Assembly: GCA_029266615.1 (NCBI GenBank)
Contig: JAQSWN010000067.1
Location: 1 to 38,230 of the forward strand
Direction of reading: 5' to 3'
Length of the DNA stretch: 38,230 bases
Source of the DNA: Polyangiaceae bacterium
Lineage (GTDB): Bacteria; Myxococcota_A; Polyangia; Polyangiales; Polyangiaceae
The notes under the pieces: generated by a model
Databases searched by the model: none
The model's input: the letters and a program-made list of their open reading frames with translations, nothing else
What the model was told of the DNA's origin: nothing
Made by a program: the position numbers and the translations under genes
Shown here: piece after piece, positions 25,512 through 33,551 of the stretch
Position numbering within the stretch: the first letter of the stretch is position 1
Layout of the letters: each line of letters opens with the position of its first letter

Positions 25512-25807
25512 TCGCGGCCCTTTCATGTCTGAGCTGCGCCGCCACCACCGTGCGCTCGGGCGAGGCACCAGGTCGAACCGCGGCGGGGTACGAGGAGCGC
25601 TGGCATCCTGGTTTTCTATTCGGCACCGTCCCCGGCCGCGACCGCTACGACTTGTCCCGTGTGTGCCCGAACGGCTGGGCCGAGATCCGCGTGGAGGCAG
25701 ATCCCTTCACGGTCTTCGCCGGAGCGATCACGCTGTTCGTGTACTCGCCGTCGCGAGTCACGGTCGTCTGTGCGCGTCAGGCGGGGGATGAAAACCTCGC
25801 GTTTTGA
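25493..25807 (+). CDS. Bor-like lipoprotein (copy 2)
   Basis: A 104-residue lipoprotein with lipobox LSC (Cys15). The mature domain parallels copy 1: an aromatic W...F...G region, YDLSRVCPNG against LDLRDICPRS, and ITLFVYSPSRVTVVCA against ATLGVYTPREAKVTCA. The two are diverged tandem paralogues, with this copy less like lambda Bor. The ATG at 25493 overlaps the end of copy 1, and its own end overlaps the start of the barrel gene by 20 bases, so all three are translationally linked. That suggests an outer-membrane function shared with the barrel. Confidence 0.7.
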   Translation: MRAPALIAALSCLSCAATTVRSGEAPGRTAAGYEERWHPGFLFGTVPGRDRYDLSRVCPNGWAEIRVEADPFTVFAGAITLFVYSPSRVTVVCARQAGDENLAF

Positions 25808-27392
25808 CGTCCCGCGCGGTGGGCTCGCTCTGCGCGTGCTGCTGGCGTCGGGGCTCCTGAGCGCCGCTGCGCACGGCGCCGAGGTGCCGCCACCCCCGGC
25901 GCAGAGCGAGGCGCCGGCCGAATCCGTGGCGCTCCCGAGCGCCCGCGCGCGCGAGCCCGCAGCCGAGCCGGACGCCGTCAAGGTGCGGCTCGACGGCGAG
26001 TACGAGGTTCGTCAAAGCTTCCTCACTCAGCTTCCCCTGCGCAGCGTGCAGGGCAGCGCCGCCGCGCTCGGGCAGACGACACGTCTGTACCACTGGCTCC
26101 GCCTGCGCGGCCTCGCGTTGTTCACCACCCGCGCGGAGCTGCGGGCCGAGGCGGACCTGCCGCGCGGCATGATCTACGGTCAAGAGCCGGAAGCGATCCC
26201 CGACAGCGGCACCGACTTCGACCGGGTCCAACCGGTTCGCGGTCAGCCGCGGATGCTGCGGCTCACGTTGCGGCAACGCGCCTTCGAGCTCAGCGTCGGT
26301 CATACGACTTTGCAGCGGGGTTTGGGGCTCGTCGACGCGGACGGCGACCAGCCGCGGTACTTCGGCACGCCCGATCGCCCGGCCACGTTCGAGCGCGTGG
26401 AGGTGCGGAGCGGCTCGAGCAAGTCGAATCTGCGCGTCGGGGCGAGCGCGGACGCGCTGTTCGACGACGGGCGCCTCAAGCTGACGAACGGAGACCAGCT
26501 GCTGCGCGTGGGGTTGGGCGTCGACTTTGCGCCTTCCTCCCGCACGCGGCTGTCGATGCTGGCGCGCTACGAAGGACTGCGTCCACGTGACGGACGCGGC
26601 GGCGCGCAGACGGTACTGCTCGACTTGTCCGGGCGGACGCGCGCGGATCTGCCCGGGCGGGCCGGCGAGCTGTTCGTCGACTACGAGGCCGCATACCGCG
26701 TCGGCTTCGTGGACGAGCCGACCGCGTTCGCCCTCGGTGACGAGCAGACGCTCTCGGCGCTGGCGCTTTCCGCGCGCGCCGGCTTCGCGTTGGAGCGAAC
26801 GGAAGACTTTCGTCGCTACGCCCACGTCGTGGGCTCCGTGCAGTGGGGCATCGCTTCCGGAGACACCGACCCGACCGACGACGAGCTACGCCGCTTCGTG
26901 ATGAACCCGAACCACGGGGTGGGTCTCATTCTGTTCAGCGAGGTGCTCCGCTTCAAAACGTCGCGTGCGCAAGCCTTGCTCGCCGAGGCGGCCACGCCTT
27001 TGGGCGCAGCGCGTGTGTCCGGCTTGGCCACGGGCGGTGGCGTCGCCGGAGCCACCTACTTGAATCCCGTGCTCCTGCTGCGTCCGAACGCAGACCTGAC
27101 GCTGAAGCTGGGCGCGGTCGTAGCCTCGACGACCGGGAGCTTCGTCGACCCCTCCCAGGTCGCGGCGGACGGCGAGCGTCGCAACTACGACGGGGGCTCG
27201 CCGCTCGGGCGCGCTCTCGGCACGGAGCTGGACGGCGGCGCGGAGCTCGCGCTGCCGCTGGACGCGCCGATGGTGCTGCGCCTCTCCGTGGAAGGGGCGG
27301 TGGCATTTCCTGGCTCCGCGTTCGATGATGCGGAAGGGCGCTCTCTGGGCACCCAAGCGCTGAGCACGGTCGGGCTCGGCCTCACGTTCTGA
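25788..27392 (+). CDS. Predicted outer-membrane beta-barrel protein
   Basis: A 534-residue exported protein. A signal peptide (about 1-31, ending near AHGA) is followed by a Pro/Ala-rich linker and a long series of alternating amphipathic strands such as LYHWLRLRGLALFTTRAELRAEA, MLRLTLRQRAFELSVGH and LRVGLGVDFAP. The C-terminus ends in TVGLGLTF, the terminal Phe typical of barrels inserted by BAM. It resembles porin or alginate-export-type barrels in general style, but I cannot assign a substrate. The ATG at 25788 has GGGGG upstream and overlaps the second Bor-like gene. Confidence 0.72.
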   Translation: MKTSRFDVPRGGLALRVLLASGLLSAAAHGAEVPPPPAQSEAPAESVALPSARAREPAAEPDAVKVRLDGEYEVRQSFLTQLPLRSVQGSAAALGQTTRLYHWLRLRGLALFTTRAELRAEADLPRGMIYGQEPEAIPDSGTDFDRVQPVRGQPRMLRLTLRQRAFELSVGHTTLQRGLGLVDADGDQPRYFGTPDRPATFERVEVRSGSSKSNLRVGASADALFDDGRLKLTNGDQLLRVGLGVDFAPSSRTRLSMLARYEGLRPRDGRGGAQTVLLDLSGRTRADLPGRAGELFVDYEAAYRVGFVDEPTAFALGDEQTLSALALSARAGFALERTEDFRRYAHVVGSVQWGIASGDTDPTDDELRRFVMNPNHGVGLILFSEVLRFKTSRAQALLAEAATPLGAARVSGLATGGGVAGATYLNPVLLLRPNADLTLKLGAVVASTTGSFVDPSQVAADGERRNYDGGSPLGRALGTELDGGAELALPLDAPMVLRLSVEGAVAFPGSAFDDAEGRSLGTQALSTVGLGLTF

Positions 27393-27401
27393 AGAGCCAT
27401 C

Positions 27402-27899
27402 ATGAAGTACCGATTCGAGCAAGCCGACGCCGTTCACGAGATTGACGTGCAGCCGACGGAAGGCGGTTACGTGGTGCGCGGCAAAGGGGGTGAGCCCCAG
27501 TCGATTCAGCTCCGCACTCGCTCCGACGGTAGCCAGCTCGCCATCACACCGTGGGGTGAATTCATCCTGAGCTCCGCGCGGCGAGGCGCAGAGGTGTGGG
27601 CGGAGCTCGGAGGGCGACGGCTTTCGGCGCGGGTCGAGCGAGCGCGGCCGAGCGCGCTGGGCACCGGCAACGGCGCCTCGCTCGGGGCCGTGCGCGCGCC
27701 GATGGCGGGCAAGCTGCTGCGCGTCTCGGTCGCCGTGGGAGACGTGGTGACGGCGTCCCAGCCCGTGGCCGTGATCGAGGCGATGAAGATGGAAAACGAG
27801 CTCCTCGCCCCGATCGCAGGCGTGGTCACGGAAGCCCTCGCTACCGCGCCCAGCACCGTAGAGAAGGGCGCGCTCGTCGTGCGCGTGGAGCCCCGATGA
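27402..27899 (+). CDS. Biotin carboxyl carrier (biotinyl-lipoyl domain) protein
   Basis: A 165-residue protein with a C-terminal biotinyl domain (about 95-163). It includes RAPMAGKLLRVSV and the biotin-attachment motif EAMKMEN, with the modified Lys at 129. The N-terminal 80 residues form a beta-rich domain like that preceding the carrier in acyl-CoA carboxylase subunits. It would carry carboxybiotin between a biotin carboxylase and a carboxyltransferase, neither of which is in this window. It overlaps the next gene by four bases (ATGA), an odd partner for a biotin carrier. Confidence 0.88.
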   Translation: MKYRFEQADAVHEIDVQPTEGGYVVRGKGGEPQSIQLRTRSDGSQLAITPWGEFILSSARRGAEVWAELGGRRLSARVERARPSALGTGNGASLGAVRAPMAGKLLRVSVAVGDVVTASQPVAVIEAMKMENELLAPIAGVVTEALATAPSTVEKGALVVRVEPR

Positions 27900-28891
27900 A
27901 AAGACTGGCCTTGTGTCACACCCCCACCCCGCTCTGGCACCACCCCGCGCTGGACGCGCTCGTCGGCTGCGAGCTGTGGGTCAAGCGGGACGACATGACC
28001 TCCGGTGCCGCGGCGGGCAACAAGATCCGCAAGCTGGAGTACCTCATGGCGGACGCCCTCGCCCACGGAGCGACGGCGGTCATCACTTGCGGCGGGCTGC
28101 AATCCAACCACGCGCGCGCCACCGCATTGGTCGCGCGCGAGCTGGGGCTCTCCCCGGTGCTTTTGTTGCGTACGAAAGACCCGTCCGCGGCGCAGCCGCT
28201 CACTGGCAATCTGCTCCTCGATCGCTTGGTCGGCGCCGACGTCCGGCTGATCACTCCGGACCAGTATCGCGCTCGCGCCGAGCTGATGGCGGAGCTTTCG
28301 GCCGAGCTCGCCGCGCGCGGGGAGGTGCCGTACGTGATTCCGGAGGGTGGCTCGAATGGGCTCGGCAGCTTCGGCTACGTGGCGGCCGTGGAGGAGCTGA
28401 TGGAGCAGCAAGCGGCCGGCGATCTGCCGCCGGACGTGGACCTTTTGGCGGTGGCGTGCGGATCGGGCGGCACCGCGGCCGGCGTCGCGCTCGGTCTCGG
28501 GCGCTGCCCGAGCGTCGCGCGTCGGGTCGCCGCCTTCGCGGTCTGCGACGATCGCGCGTACTTCGAGGACGCCATCGCCGGCATCGTGCAGGAGGCGCGC
28601 GCCCTGGACGAGACGCTACCCCCGCCGGCCCTCTTGGAGATCTACGACGAGTTCAAAGGGCCCGCGTACGGCGTCGCGAGCGCCGAGCAGCTGGAGTTCG
28701 TGTCACGTGTAGCGCGGGCCTGCGGGCTCGTCCTCGAGCCAACCTACACTGGCAAGGCACTTTTCGGACTCTCTCGCCTGCGCGACAAGCCCTCCCGCGC
28801 GCTGTTCGTCCACACGGGCGGCCTACCAGGGCTGCTCGCCGACGGCGAGGTCATGGCGGCGGCATGGGCACGGGCCGCAGTCGGCGCGTAA
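27896..28891 (+). CDS. PLP-dependent D-cysteine desulfhydrase / ACC deaminase family enzyme
   Basis: A 331-residue enzyme of the ACC-deaminase/D-cysteine desulfhydrase branch of fold-type II PLP enzymes. The PLP Lys is expected at 43 in GNKIRKLEYLMADAL. The QSNHARATA segment (about 67-75), the glycine loop CGSGGTAAG, and the late YTGKALFGL and HTGGLPGL motifs are all present. Length matches DcyD (about 330). Expected reactions are D-cysteine to pyruvate, H2S and ammonia, or deamination of a related small amino acid; sequence alone does not fix the substrate. Translation is coupled to the biotin carrier. Its last 41 bases overlap the convergent sulfatase gene. Confidence 0.85.
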   Translation: MKRLALCHTPTPLWHHPALDALVGCELWVKRDDMTSGAAAGNKIRKLEYLMADALAHGATAVITCGGLQSNHARATALVARELGLSPVLLLRTKDPSAAQPLTGNLLLDRLVGADVRLITPDQYRARAELMAELSAELAARGEVPYVIPEGGSNGLGSFGYVAAVEELMEQQAAGDLPPDVDLLAVACGSGGTAAGVALGLGRCPSVARRVAAFAVCDDRAYFEDAIAGIVQEARALDETLPPPALLEIYDEFKGPAYGVASAEQLEFVSRVARACGLVLEPTYTGKALFGLSRLRDKPSRALFVHTGGLPGLLADGEVMAAAWARAAVGA

Positions 28892-30467
28892 CCGCGGCGA
28901 GCTTCTCGCGCATGACTTGGACGCGTGCCTTGTCGCGAGAAAGGTCCGATTTTTCCCCCGGATCTTGCGAGAGATCGTAGAGCCCTAGCACGCGCCCTTC
29001 GCTGACGGTCAGCTTTTGATCGCCTTCTATCAAGGCGCGGCGCTCGGCGTTGTGAGGGCCGCGTGCCATGTCCATGAAGATCGGGCGCACCGGATCGGTA
29101 TCGGTAGCGGGGCGGAGCAGATCCGGCACCAAAGACTCGCCGCTCAAGAAGTCGCTGTCGCGGCGCGCCTCGAAGCGCACCTTGAATAGGTCCAGCAACG
29201 TCGGCACCAAATCGATACCGCTACGCCGCGCCGTCACTCTTCGCGGCGGCACTCCGGGCACTTTGACGATCAGCGGCACTCTGACCAGCTCTTCCCAGAG
29301 CTCGAACCCGTGGCGGATCATACCGTGCTCCCCGAAGGCCTCCCCGTGGTCGCTCGTCACCACGACGGCCGTGCGCCGCGCGAAAGGCGCCTGGGCGAGC
29401 GCGCCCAGGAAGCGCCCCAAATGATGGTCGACGAACGCGACCTCACCGTCGTAGCGCTCGCGCGGCTTCGAGCCAAAATCGTGCTCGGCGTGGGGCGCGT
29501 ACTCTGCGTGCGGATCGACGAAATGCATCCACATGAAGAAGCGCCGTGAGCCCAGCTCCGGCGTGCTCAAAAGCTTAATCGCCGCGTCGCTTTGCTCGTC
29601 GCGGTTGGAAGTTTGGTCCCCCTCGATGGCCGCGACCTTCGGAGCCGCGCTGCTGTCGAGCGTGTCGAAGCCGCGCTCGAAGCCGGCGTCTTTGAAGAAG
29701 TACCAGTAGCCCTGCACGCTCGCGGTGTACACCCCCGCCGCTTTGAGTCGCTCTTGAACGAAGGTCTCGCGCTTGCTGTAACGGTTGAAGTGGAGGAACC
29801 CGCCGTCCAGCTCGCTTGCATACTTGCCGATCAGCAGCGGCCCCATGCTCTTGCCGGTGTACGAGGCGAGCGAGTAGGCGCGCTCGAACACGACGCTTTC
29901 CTTGGCGAGCGCGTCCAGGTTCGGCGAGAGCGGCCGCGGGTTGCCGAGGTAGCCGAGATCTGCGCGCAGCGTGTCGATCGTGACGAGCACCACGTTCAAG
30001 TCGTCGGGCAGGCGTTCGCGGGCGCCTTGCTGCGCCGCGACCTCTGCCGCCGACGCGACGCGCGCTTGGGGCTCGGCCTCGTCGGAGCCCGAGCAGTCTT
30101 CGTCCTTGCCGTTGCCGGGCACGTCCACCGCGCGCGGGCTCACGGCGCGGTCACGATCGTTGCAGTCGCCGCCCCCGAAGGCCGCGCTCACCCCGTCCCG
30201 GTCGCGATCCGTCGCTTTGCGCAGCAAGGCGAGGGAAATACGGCTGAGCGGCGCTTGCCGCTCGATGGCGAGCGCGAGCGCCGGGTCTGCCCCCAACCCG
30301 CGCGCGGCCGCGAAAGTGAGCGCGAGCGGCGCGAGCCCCAGCCCCGCGACGAGCGACGCGGAGAGCCAGCCGCGAGGGCTCGGCAGTAACACCGCCCCCA
30401 GCGCAACCAGCAAGAGCAGCCCCGGCGCGCGTAGGTCCAGCTCCTGGCGACGCAGCACGCCCAACAT
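28851..30467 (-). CDS. Membrane sulfatase-fold protein with MopE-type metal-binding insert
   Basis: A 538-residue alkaline-phosphatase-superfamily protein. Two hydrophobic segments (about 14-55) precede an Asp/Cys-rich MopE-like motif (88-128: DRDRDG, GGGDCND, GNGKDEDCSG) and a sulfatase fold from 156 on. Metal-binding landmarks are there: VTIDTLRAD (163-170), DPH (318-320) and TSDHGEAFGEHG (371-382). At the nucleophile position, where sulfatases have CxPSR or SxPSR, it reads TGKSM (204-208) before LLIGKY. A formylglycine enzyme is therefore unlikely; Thr is the nucleophile in LtaS and phosphoethanolamine transferases. The fold should face the periplasm. It probably once continued from the membrane segment encoded upstream in another frame (30151-30948). 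It overlaps the convergent PLP-enzyme gene by 41 bases. Confidence 0.8.
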   Translation of the reverse strand: MLGVLRRQELDLRAPGLLLLVALGAVLLPSPRGWLSASLVAGLGLAPLALTFAAARGLGADPALALAIERQAPLSRISLALLRKATDRDRDGVSAAFGGGDCNDRDRAVSPRAVDVPGNGKDEDCSGSDEAEPQARVASAAEVAAQQGARERLPDDLNVVLVTIDTLRADLGYLGNPRPLSPNLDALAKESVVFERAYSLASYTGKSMGPLLIGKYASELDGGFLHFNRYSKRETFVQERLKAAGVYTASVQGYWYFFKDAGFERGFDTLDSSAAPKVAAIEGDQTSNRDEQSDAAIKLLSTPELGSRRFFMWMHFVDPHAEYAPHAEHDFGSKPRERYDGEVAFVDHHLGRFLGALAQAPFARRTAVVVTSDHGEAFGEHGMIRHGFELWEELVRVPLIVKVPGVPPRRVTARRSGIDLVPTLLDLFKVRFEARRDSDFLSGESLVPDLLRPATDTDPVRPIFMDMARGPHNAERRALIEGDQKLTVSEGRVLGLYDLSQDPGEKSDLSRDKARVQVMREKLAAVTRRLRPVPMPPP

Positions 30468-30948
30468 CCGGAGGGCCGAGCGCGCTCGAAAGCGTCCGAA
30501 CCGCCGCGGCGCTCGCCAACACCAACGGCAGCACCGCGAGCCCCACCCAACCGAACGACGCCACGCCGCTCACCTCCGCCGCGAAAAGACGTGCCGCGCT
30601 CCCCGAAACCGCGACGAGCGCCACTAGGCCGAGGAGCGCAACGAGCGGCGGCGCGCCGAGCCATGCCGTGCGCGTCGCTCCGCCTTGCTCATTCAAAGAG
30701 CGCAGGAGCCCGAGCGGGGCGAGGGCGGCGCCGGCTCCGAACACCATCCTCGCGACGGCCACGCCGCCGGCGGCGACGAGCGCGAGGGGCGCGATCAGCC
30801 CCAAACACGCGCCGTAAGCTCCCGCTCCTGCCGCGCTTGCATCCACCGCCGCGGCGAGTGCTGCGCCCAAAGCCGCGCCCGCCGCGCTCGCGCACGCCCC
30901 GCGCAGCAAAGGAGCCCAAAGCGGCGTCTTTGGTTCAGTCTCGGTCAC
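30151..30948 (-). CDS. Membrane N-terminal segment, probably frameshifted from the sulfatase-fold gene
   Basis: The first about 160 residues from the GTG at 30948 are convincing membrane protein: a short polar start then four or five hydrophobic helices, ending near SAAAVRTLSSAL (to about 30485). After that this frame turns into Arg/Gly/Ala-rich text that is the shadow of the sulfatase frame, which starts at 30467 and continues with two more hydrophobic segments. Moving from one frame to the other needs a +1 shift around 30470-30490, for example one extra C in the GGCCCTCC run. Joined, the product would be about 700 residues. I read it as one gene split by a frameshift (real, programmed or a sequence error) rather than two genes overlapping by 317 bases. 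Confidence 0.55.
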   Translation of the reverse strand: MTETEPKTPLWAPLLRGACASAAGAALGAALAAAVDASAAGAGAYGACLGLIAPLALVAAGGVAVARMVFGAGAALAPLGLLRSLNEQGGATRTAWLGAPPLVALLGLVALVAVSGSAARLFAAEVSGVASFGWVGLAVLPLVLASAAAVRTLSSALGPPDVGRAASPGAGPTRAGAALAGCAGGGVTAEPSRLALRVARRGAGARAARAHFRGRARVGGRPGARARHRAASAAQPYFPRLAAQSDGSRPGRGERGLRGRRLQRS

Positions 30949-30957
30949 GCGCGGAGC

Positions 30958-31932
30958 CTAACCCGAACGGCCGCGCTTGGCGCGCGCGAGCGGGTGCGCC
31001 TTGTCGTAAACCGTGAGTAGCTGGTCCAGCGAGACATGCGTGTAGCGCTGCGTCGTGGCGAGGCTCGAATGTCCGAGCAGCTCTTGGATGACGCGCAGAT
31101 CCGCGCCACCCTCCAAGAGGTGGGTCGCGAACGAGTGGCGCAAGGCATGCGGGTGAAGGTCCGGCCTTCCTGCGCCGAGCGCGCCGTAGCGCTGCACCAG
31201 TGCCTGCACCCGCCGCACGCCCAGCCGCTTGCCGCGCCGCGTGAGCAAGAGCGCCTTGGGGTCGAGCTGCCCAGTCTTCGGATGCCTTAGCTCCCCTCGG
31301 CGCGGCAGGTACGCGGCGAGCGCTTCGAGCGCCTTGCCGCTGAGCGGCACCAACCGTTCTTTGCGACCCTTGCCGAGCACGCGCACTTCGGCGGCGCGCA
31401 CGTCGACCGCCTCCAAGTTCAGCGCGCACAGCTCGCTCACGCGCAGGCCGGAGCCGTACAGCACCTCCAAGAGCGCGCGGTCCCGCAGCTTCTCGACCTC
31501 TGAGCCGAGTGGCGATTGGAGCGCAACCTCCAGCACCTCCGCGGCGGCCTCCGGCCTGAGCACGAGCGGCAGGCCGCGACTCAGCTTGGGGCTCTGCAAA
31601 AGCGCGGCCGGATTTTCCCGCACCTCGCCCGTGCGGCCCAGGAACACGTACAGCGCCCTGACGCTGGAAAGCTTCCGCGCGATGCTGGCGGGAGCTAGGT
31701 TTTCGCAGGCGGTGCCGAGCCAGGAGCGCAGCGTGAGTCGCGTCACGTCCGACAGCAACGGCTCGCGCTCGAGCCTCTCCCGCAGAAACTCCACCAAGCC
31801 GGTGAGGTCCCGCCGGTAGGCGAGCACGGTGTGTTTGGACGAACGACGCTCGTGCTCCAAATAGTCCGCGAAGCGCTCAATCCGCTCACCGAGCTCGGGG
31901 CCGGCCTGACCGTTCGAGGCGCTGCGCTGCAC
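30958..31932 (-). CDS. xerC: Tyrosine recombinase XerC-like
   Basis: Site-specific recombinase expected to resolve chromosome dimers at dif with a XerD partner. The 324-residue protein has the N-terminal SAM-like DNA-binding domain (FADYLEHERRSSKHTVLAYRRDL) and a catalytic domain. Its residues are intact: Arg in SGLRVSEL, Lys in GKGRKERLVPL, HALRHSFATHLLEGGADLRVIQELLGH, and Tyr in TTQRYTHV. The tail LLTVYDKAHPLARAKR is nearer XerC than XerD. The GTG at 31932 is used because the longer frame to 32496 lies inside the neighbouring membrane-protein gene. Its position inside a - strand operon of envelope genes, with no phage genes around, argues for the housekeeping recombinase rather than an integrase. 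Confidence 0.85.
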   Translation of the reverse strand: MQRSASNGQAGPELGERIERFADYLEHERRSSKHTVLAYRRDLTGLVEFLRERLEREPLLSDVTRLTLRSWLGTACENLAPASIARKLSSVRALYVFLGRTGEVRENPAALLQSPKLSRGLPLVLRPEAAAEVLEVALQSPLGSEVEKLRDRALLEVLYGSGLRVSELCALNLEAVDVRAAEVRVLGKGRKERLVPLSGKALEALAAYLPRRGELRHPKTGQLDPKALLLTRRGKRLGVRRVQALVQRYGALGAGRPDLHPHALRHSFATHLLEGGADLRVIQELLGHSSLATTQRYTHVSLDQLLTVYDKAHPLARAKRGRSG

Positions 31933-31942
31933 GCTTCGCAGC

Positions 31943-32593
31943 TTAGCCGTGAAAAGCAGCCGCGGCCCAGATTGCGGCGCCGACCCAGAACGCGAGGACC
32001 CCCCAGCGGCCCCGCCACCAGTCGATACGCCCGCCCGCGCCCAGGCTTCGCGTCGCGAACCCCGCAAGTCCCGCCGCGGCGACGAAGAGCCCGACCGCGA
32101 GCAATGCTCCCCACCCCACCCGTGCACCGCTCTCCGCCTGTGCCTCTTTGAACAGACGTCGCGCCGTCTCCGCGTGCTCGCCCTCGGCCGCGGTCTTGGC
32201 GGCGGCGAGCCGAGCCAAGTTGCGGTTCGCCTCCTCGAGCCGAGCCGGAAAAGGCAGCACGACGGAAGCACTCTCCAAAACGGCGGCGCGCTGCGCTTGG
32301 TACGCCAGCATCGCCAGATCGGGCCGGCCCGTGGCCTCCGCGCCGCGAGCCACCGCGACCAGACGCGCGTAACCTTGCTCCACGTGGGGAGCGCCGGGCA
32401 CGAAGGAGGAAGCGGCGCGCCGCGCGTGCTCGATGGCGCCCCGCAGGTCGTCCGCGTCGAACGCGGCGTCGCTCGCGGCGATCTCCCGCTGGCCATCCAG
32501 GTGTGCGCGCAACGTCGCCACCGCCCCGAACAAGACGAGCGCCGCCGCCGCCCACACTACGAGCGAGAGCGCTCGTCGCACCGCGACGCTCAT
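31943..32593 (-). CDS. Helical membrane protein of unknown function
   Basis: A 216-residue protein. An N-terminal transmembrane segment (about 9-27) is followed by about 130 residues of Ala/Glu/Arg-rich helical sequence with TPR-like periodicity (ASDAAFDADDLRGAIEHARRAA, then YARLVAVARGAEATGRPDLAMLAYQAQRAA), and two more hydrophobic segments at the C-terminus (about 158-178 and 195-214). No family recognised. Its ATG overlaps the stop of the ABC permease by four bases (ATGA), so the two are probably made together, and it may be an accessory part of that transporter. xerC begins ten bases downstream. Confidence 0.72.
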   Translation of the reverse strand: MSVAVRRALSLVVWAAAALVLFGAVATLRAHLDGQREIAASDAAFDADDLRGAIEHARRAASSFVPGAPHVEQGYARLVAVARGAEATGRPDLAMLAYQAQRAAVLESASVVLPFPARLEEANRNLARLAAAKTAAEGEHAETARRLFKEAQAESGARVGWGALLAVGLFVAAAGLAGFATRSLGAGGRIDWWRGRWGVLAFWVGAAIWAAAAFHG

Positions 32594-33522
32594 ATGAAAT
32601 CGCGCCGACGAAAGATGAGGCTCGCCACCGCCAACAGGAAGAGCGACCAGCCGAGCGCGTGCAGCGCGGCGCTACCCACGTATGGCCAGAGTGGCGCGCC
32701 CGAGACCTCGCCTGTCAGCAGTGGGCGGGGGGGGACGTACACCATCAAGTTCGGGAGCACCTTGGCGAGCGCGGCGCCGGCGGCGCGAATCGTCGGCCCG
32801 AACACGCGAACCGGAAGCGTTGCCAGCGTATCCGCCGAGCGGCCCACGACGAACAACGCGAAGGTGAACACGGCCGTGAGAAACGGCGACGAGAAGGACG
32901 AGAACAGCGTCGCGATGCCGGCGACGATGGCGACCTCGCAAAGCGTGAGCACCCCCAGGCCCAAAAGGACACGCCGGTCATCCGGCGCCCCCGACGCGAG
33001 CAGCGCCCCCGCAACGGCGACGATGGCGGCCCACGCCATCGGCAAGTACGTGATGCTGCGACGGGCAAAGTAGCCGACCGCGCCCAACGCGAGCGCGCTC
33101 CCGAGCCCGAGGGAAAGCGCGAGGGAAAGCGCGCGCCCCGCGATGACCGCCACCGCTAACAAAGCGACCCCCGCGTTCGCGCCTACGAAGACGGCCAGCA
33201 GCAGCAGCGTGCCGAGGTACTTCCCCATCAAGTATTCGGACCGCGCCACCGGACGAGCCAAAATCGGGAACAAGGTCTTGAGCTCGAGCTCGCGGTAAAG
33301 CGACGTCGCGCCCAGCACGACCGCCACGATGATGGCGTAAATGGAGATCGCCGCGGCGCCGAGATCGCTCACCACGCGCAGCTGATTTTTCGACGTGTAG
33401 GCGCCCACGACGAGCGAGTACGCCGTCGTCGCCAAAGCCAGCGCAAAAAGGCCGTGCAGGATGCGCGCGCGCACGGCCTCTCGGTACGTGTTCAGGGCGA
33501 CCACCAGGACCCGGGCCAGCAT
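32590..33522 (-). CDS. ABC-2-type transporter permease
   Basis: A 310-residue integral membrane protein with six or more hydrophobic helices. The N-terminal VVALNTYREAVRARILHGL and the VVLGATSLYRELELKTLFPILARPVARSEYLMGKYLG stretch are typical of ABC-2 permeases of the NosY or copper/gliding-type exporter group. No ABC ATPase gene is next to it: an exported SRPBCC-like gene lies upstream and a helical membrane protein downstream. The partner ATPase must be elsewhere, or the permease works alone. The translational overlap with the downstream gene marks the pair as a unit. Confidence 0.8.
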   Translation of the reverse strand: MLARVLVVALNTYREAVRARILHGLFALALATTAYSLVVGAYTSKNQLRVVSDLGAAAISIYAIIVAVVLGATSLYRELELKTLFPILARPVARSEYLMGKYLGTLLLLAVFVGANAGVALLAVAVIAGRALSLALSLGLGSALALGAVGYFARRSITYLPMAWAAIVAVAGALLASGAPDDRRVLLGLGVLTLCEVAIVAGIATLFSSFSSPFLTAVFTFALFVVGRSADTLATLPVRVFGPTIRAAGAALAKVLPNLMVYVPPRPLLTGEVSGAPLWPYVGSAALHALGWSLFLLAVASLIFRRRDFI

Positions 33523-33551
33523 GCTGTGGCCCTTTCTAACCTAGGGGCGGG

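Noticed and set aside
30958..31932. XerC-like gene as a phage or island integrase
   Set aside because: No phage, transposon or attachment-site features flank it; its C-terminus and operon setting match the chromosomal recombinase.
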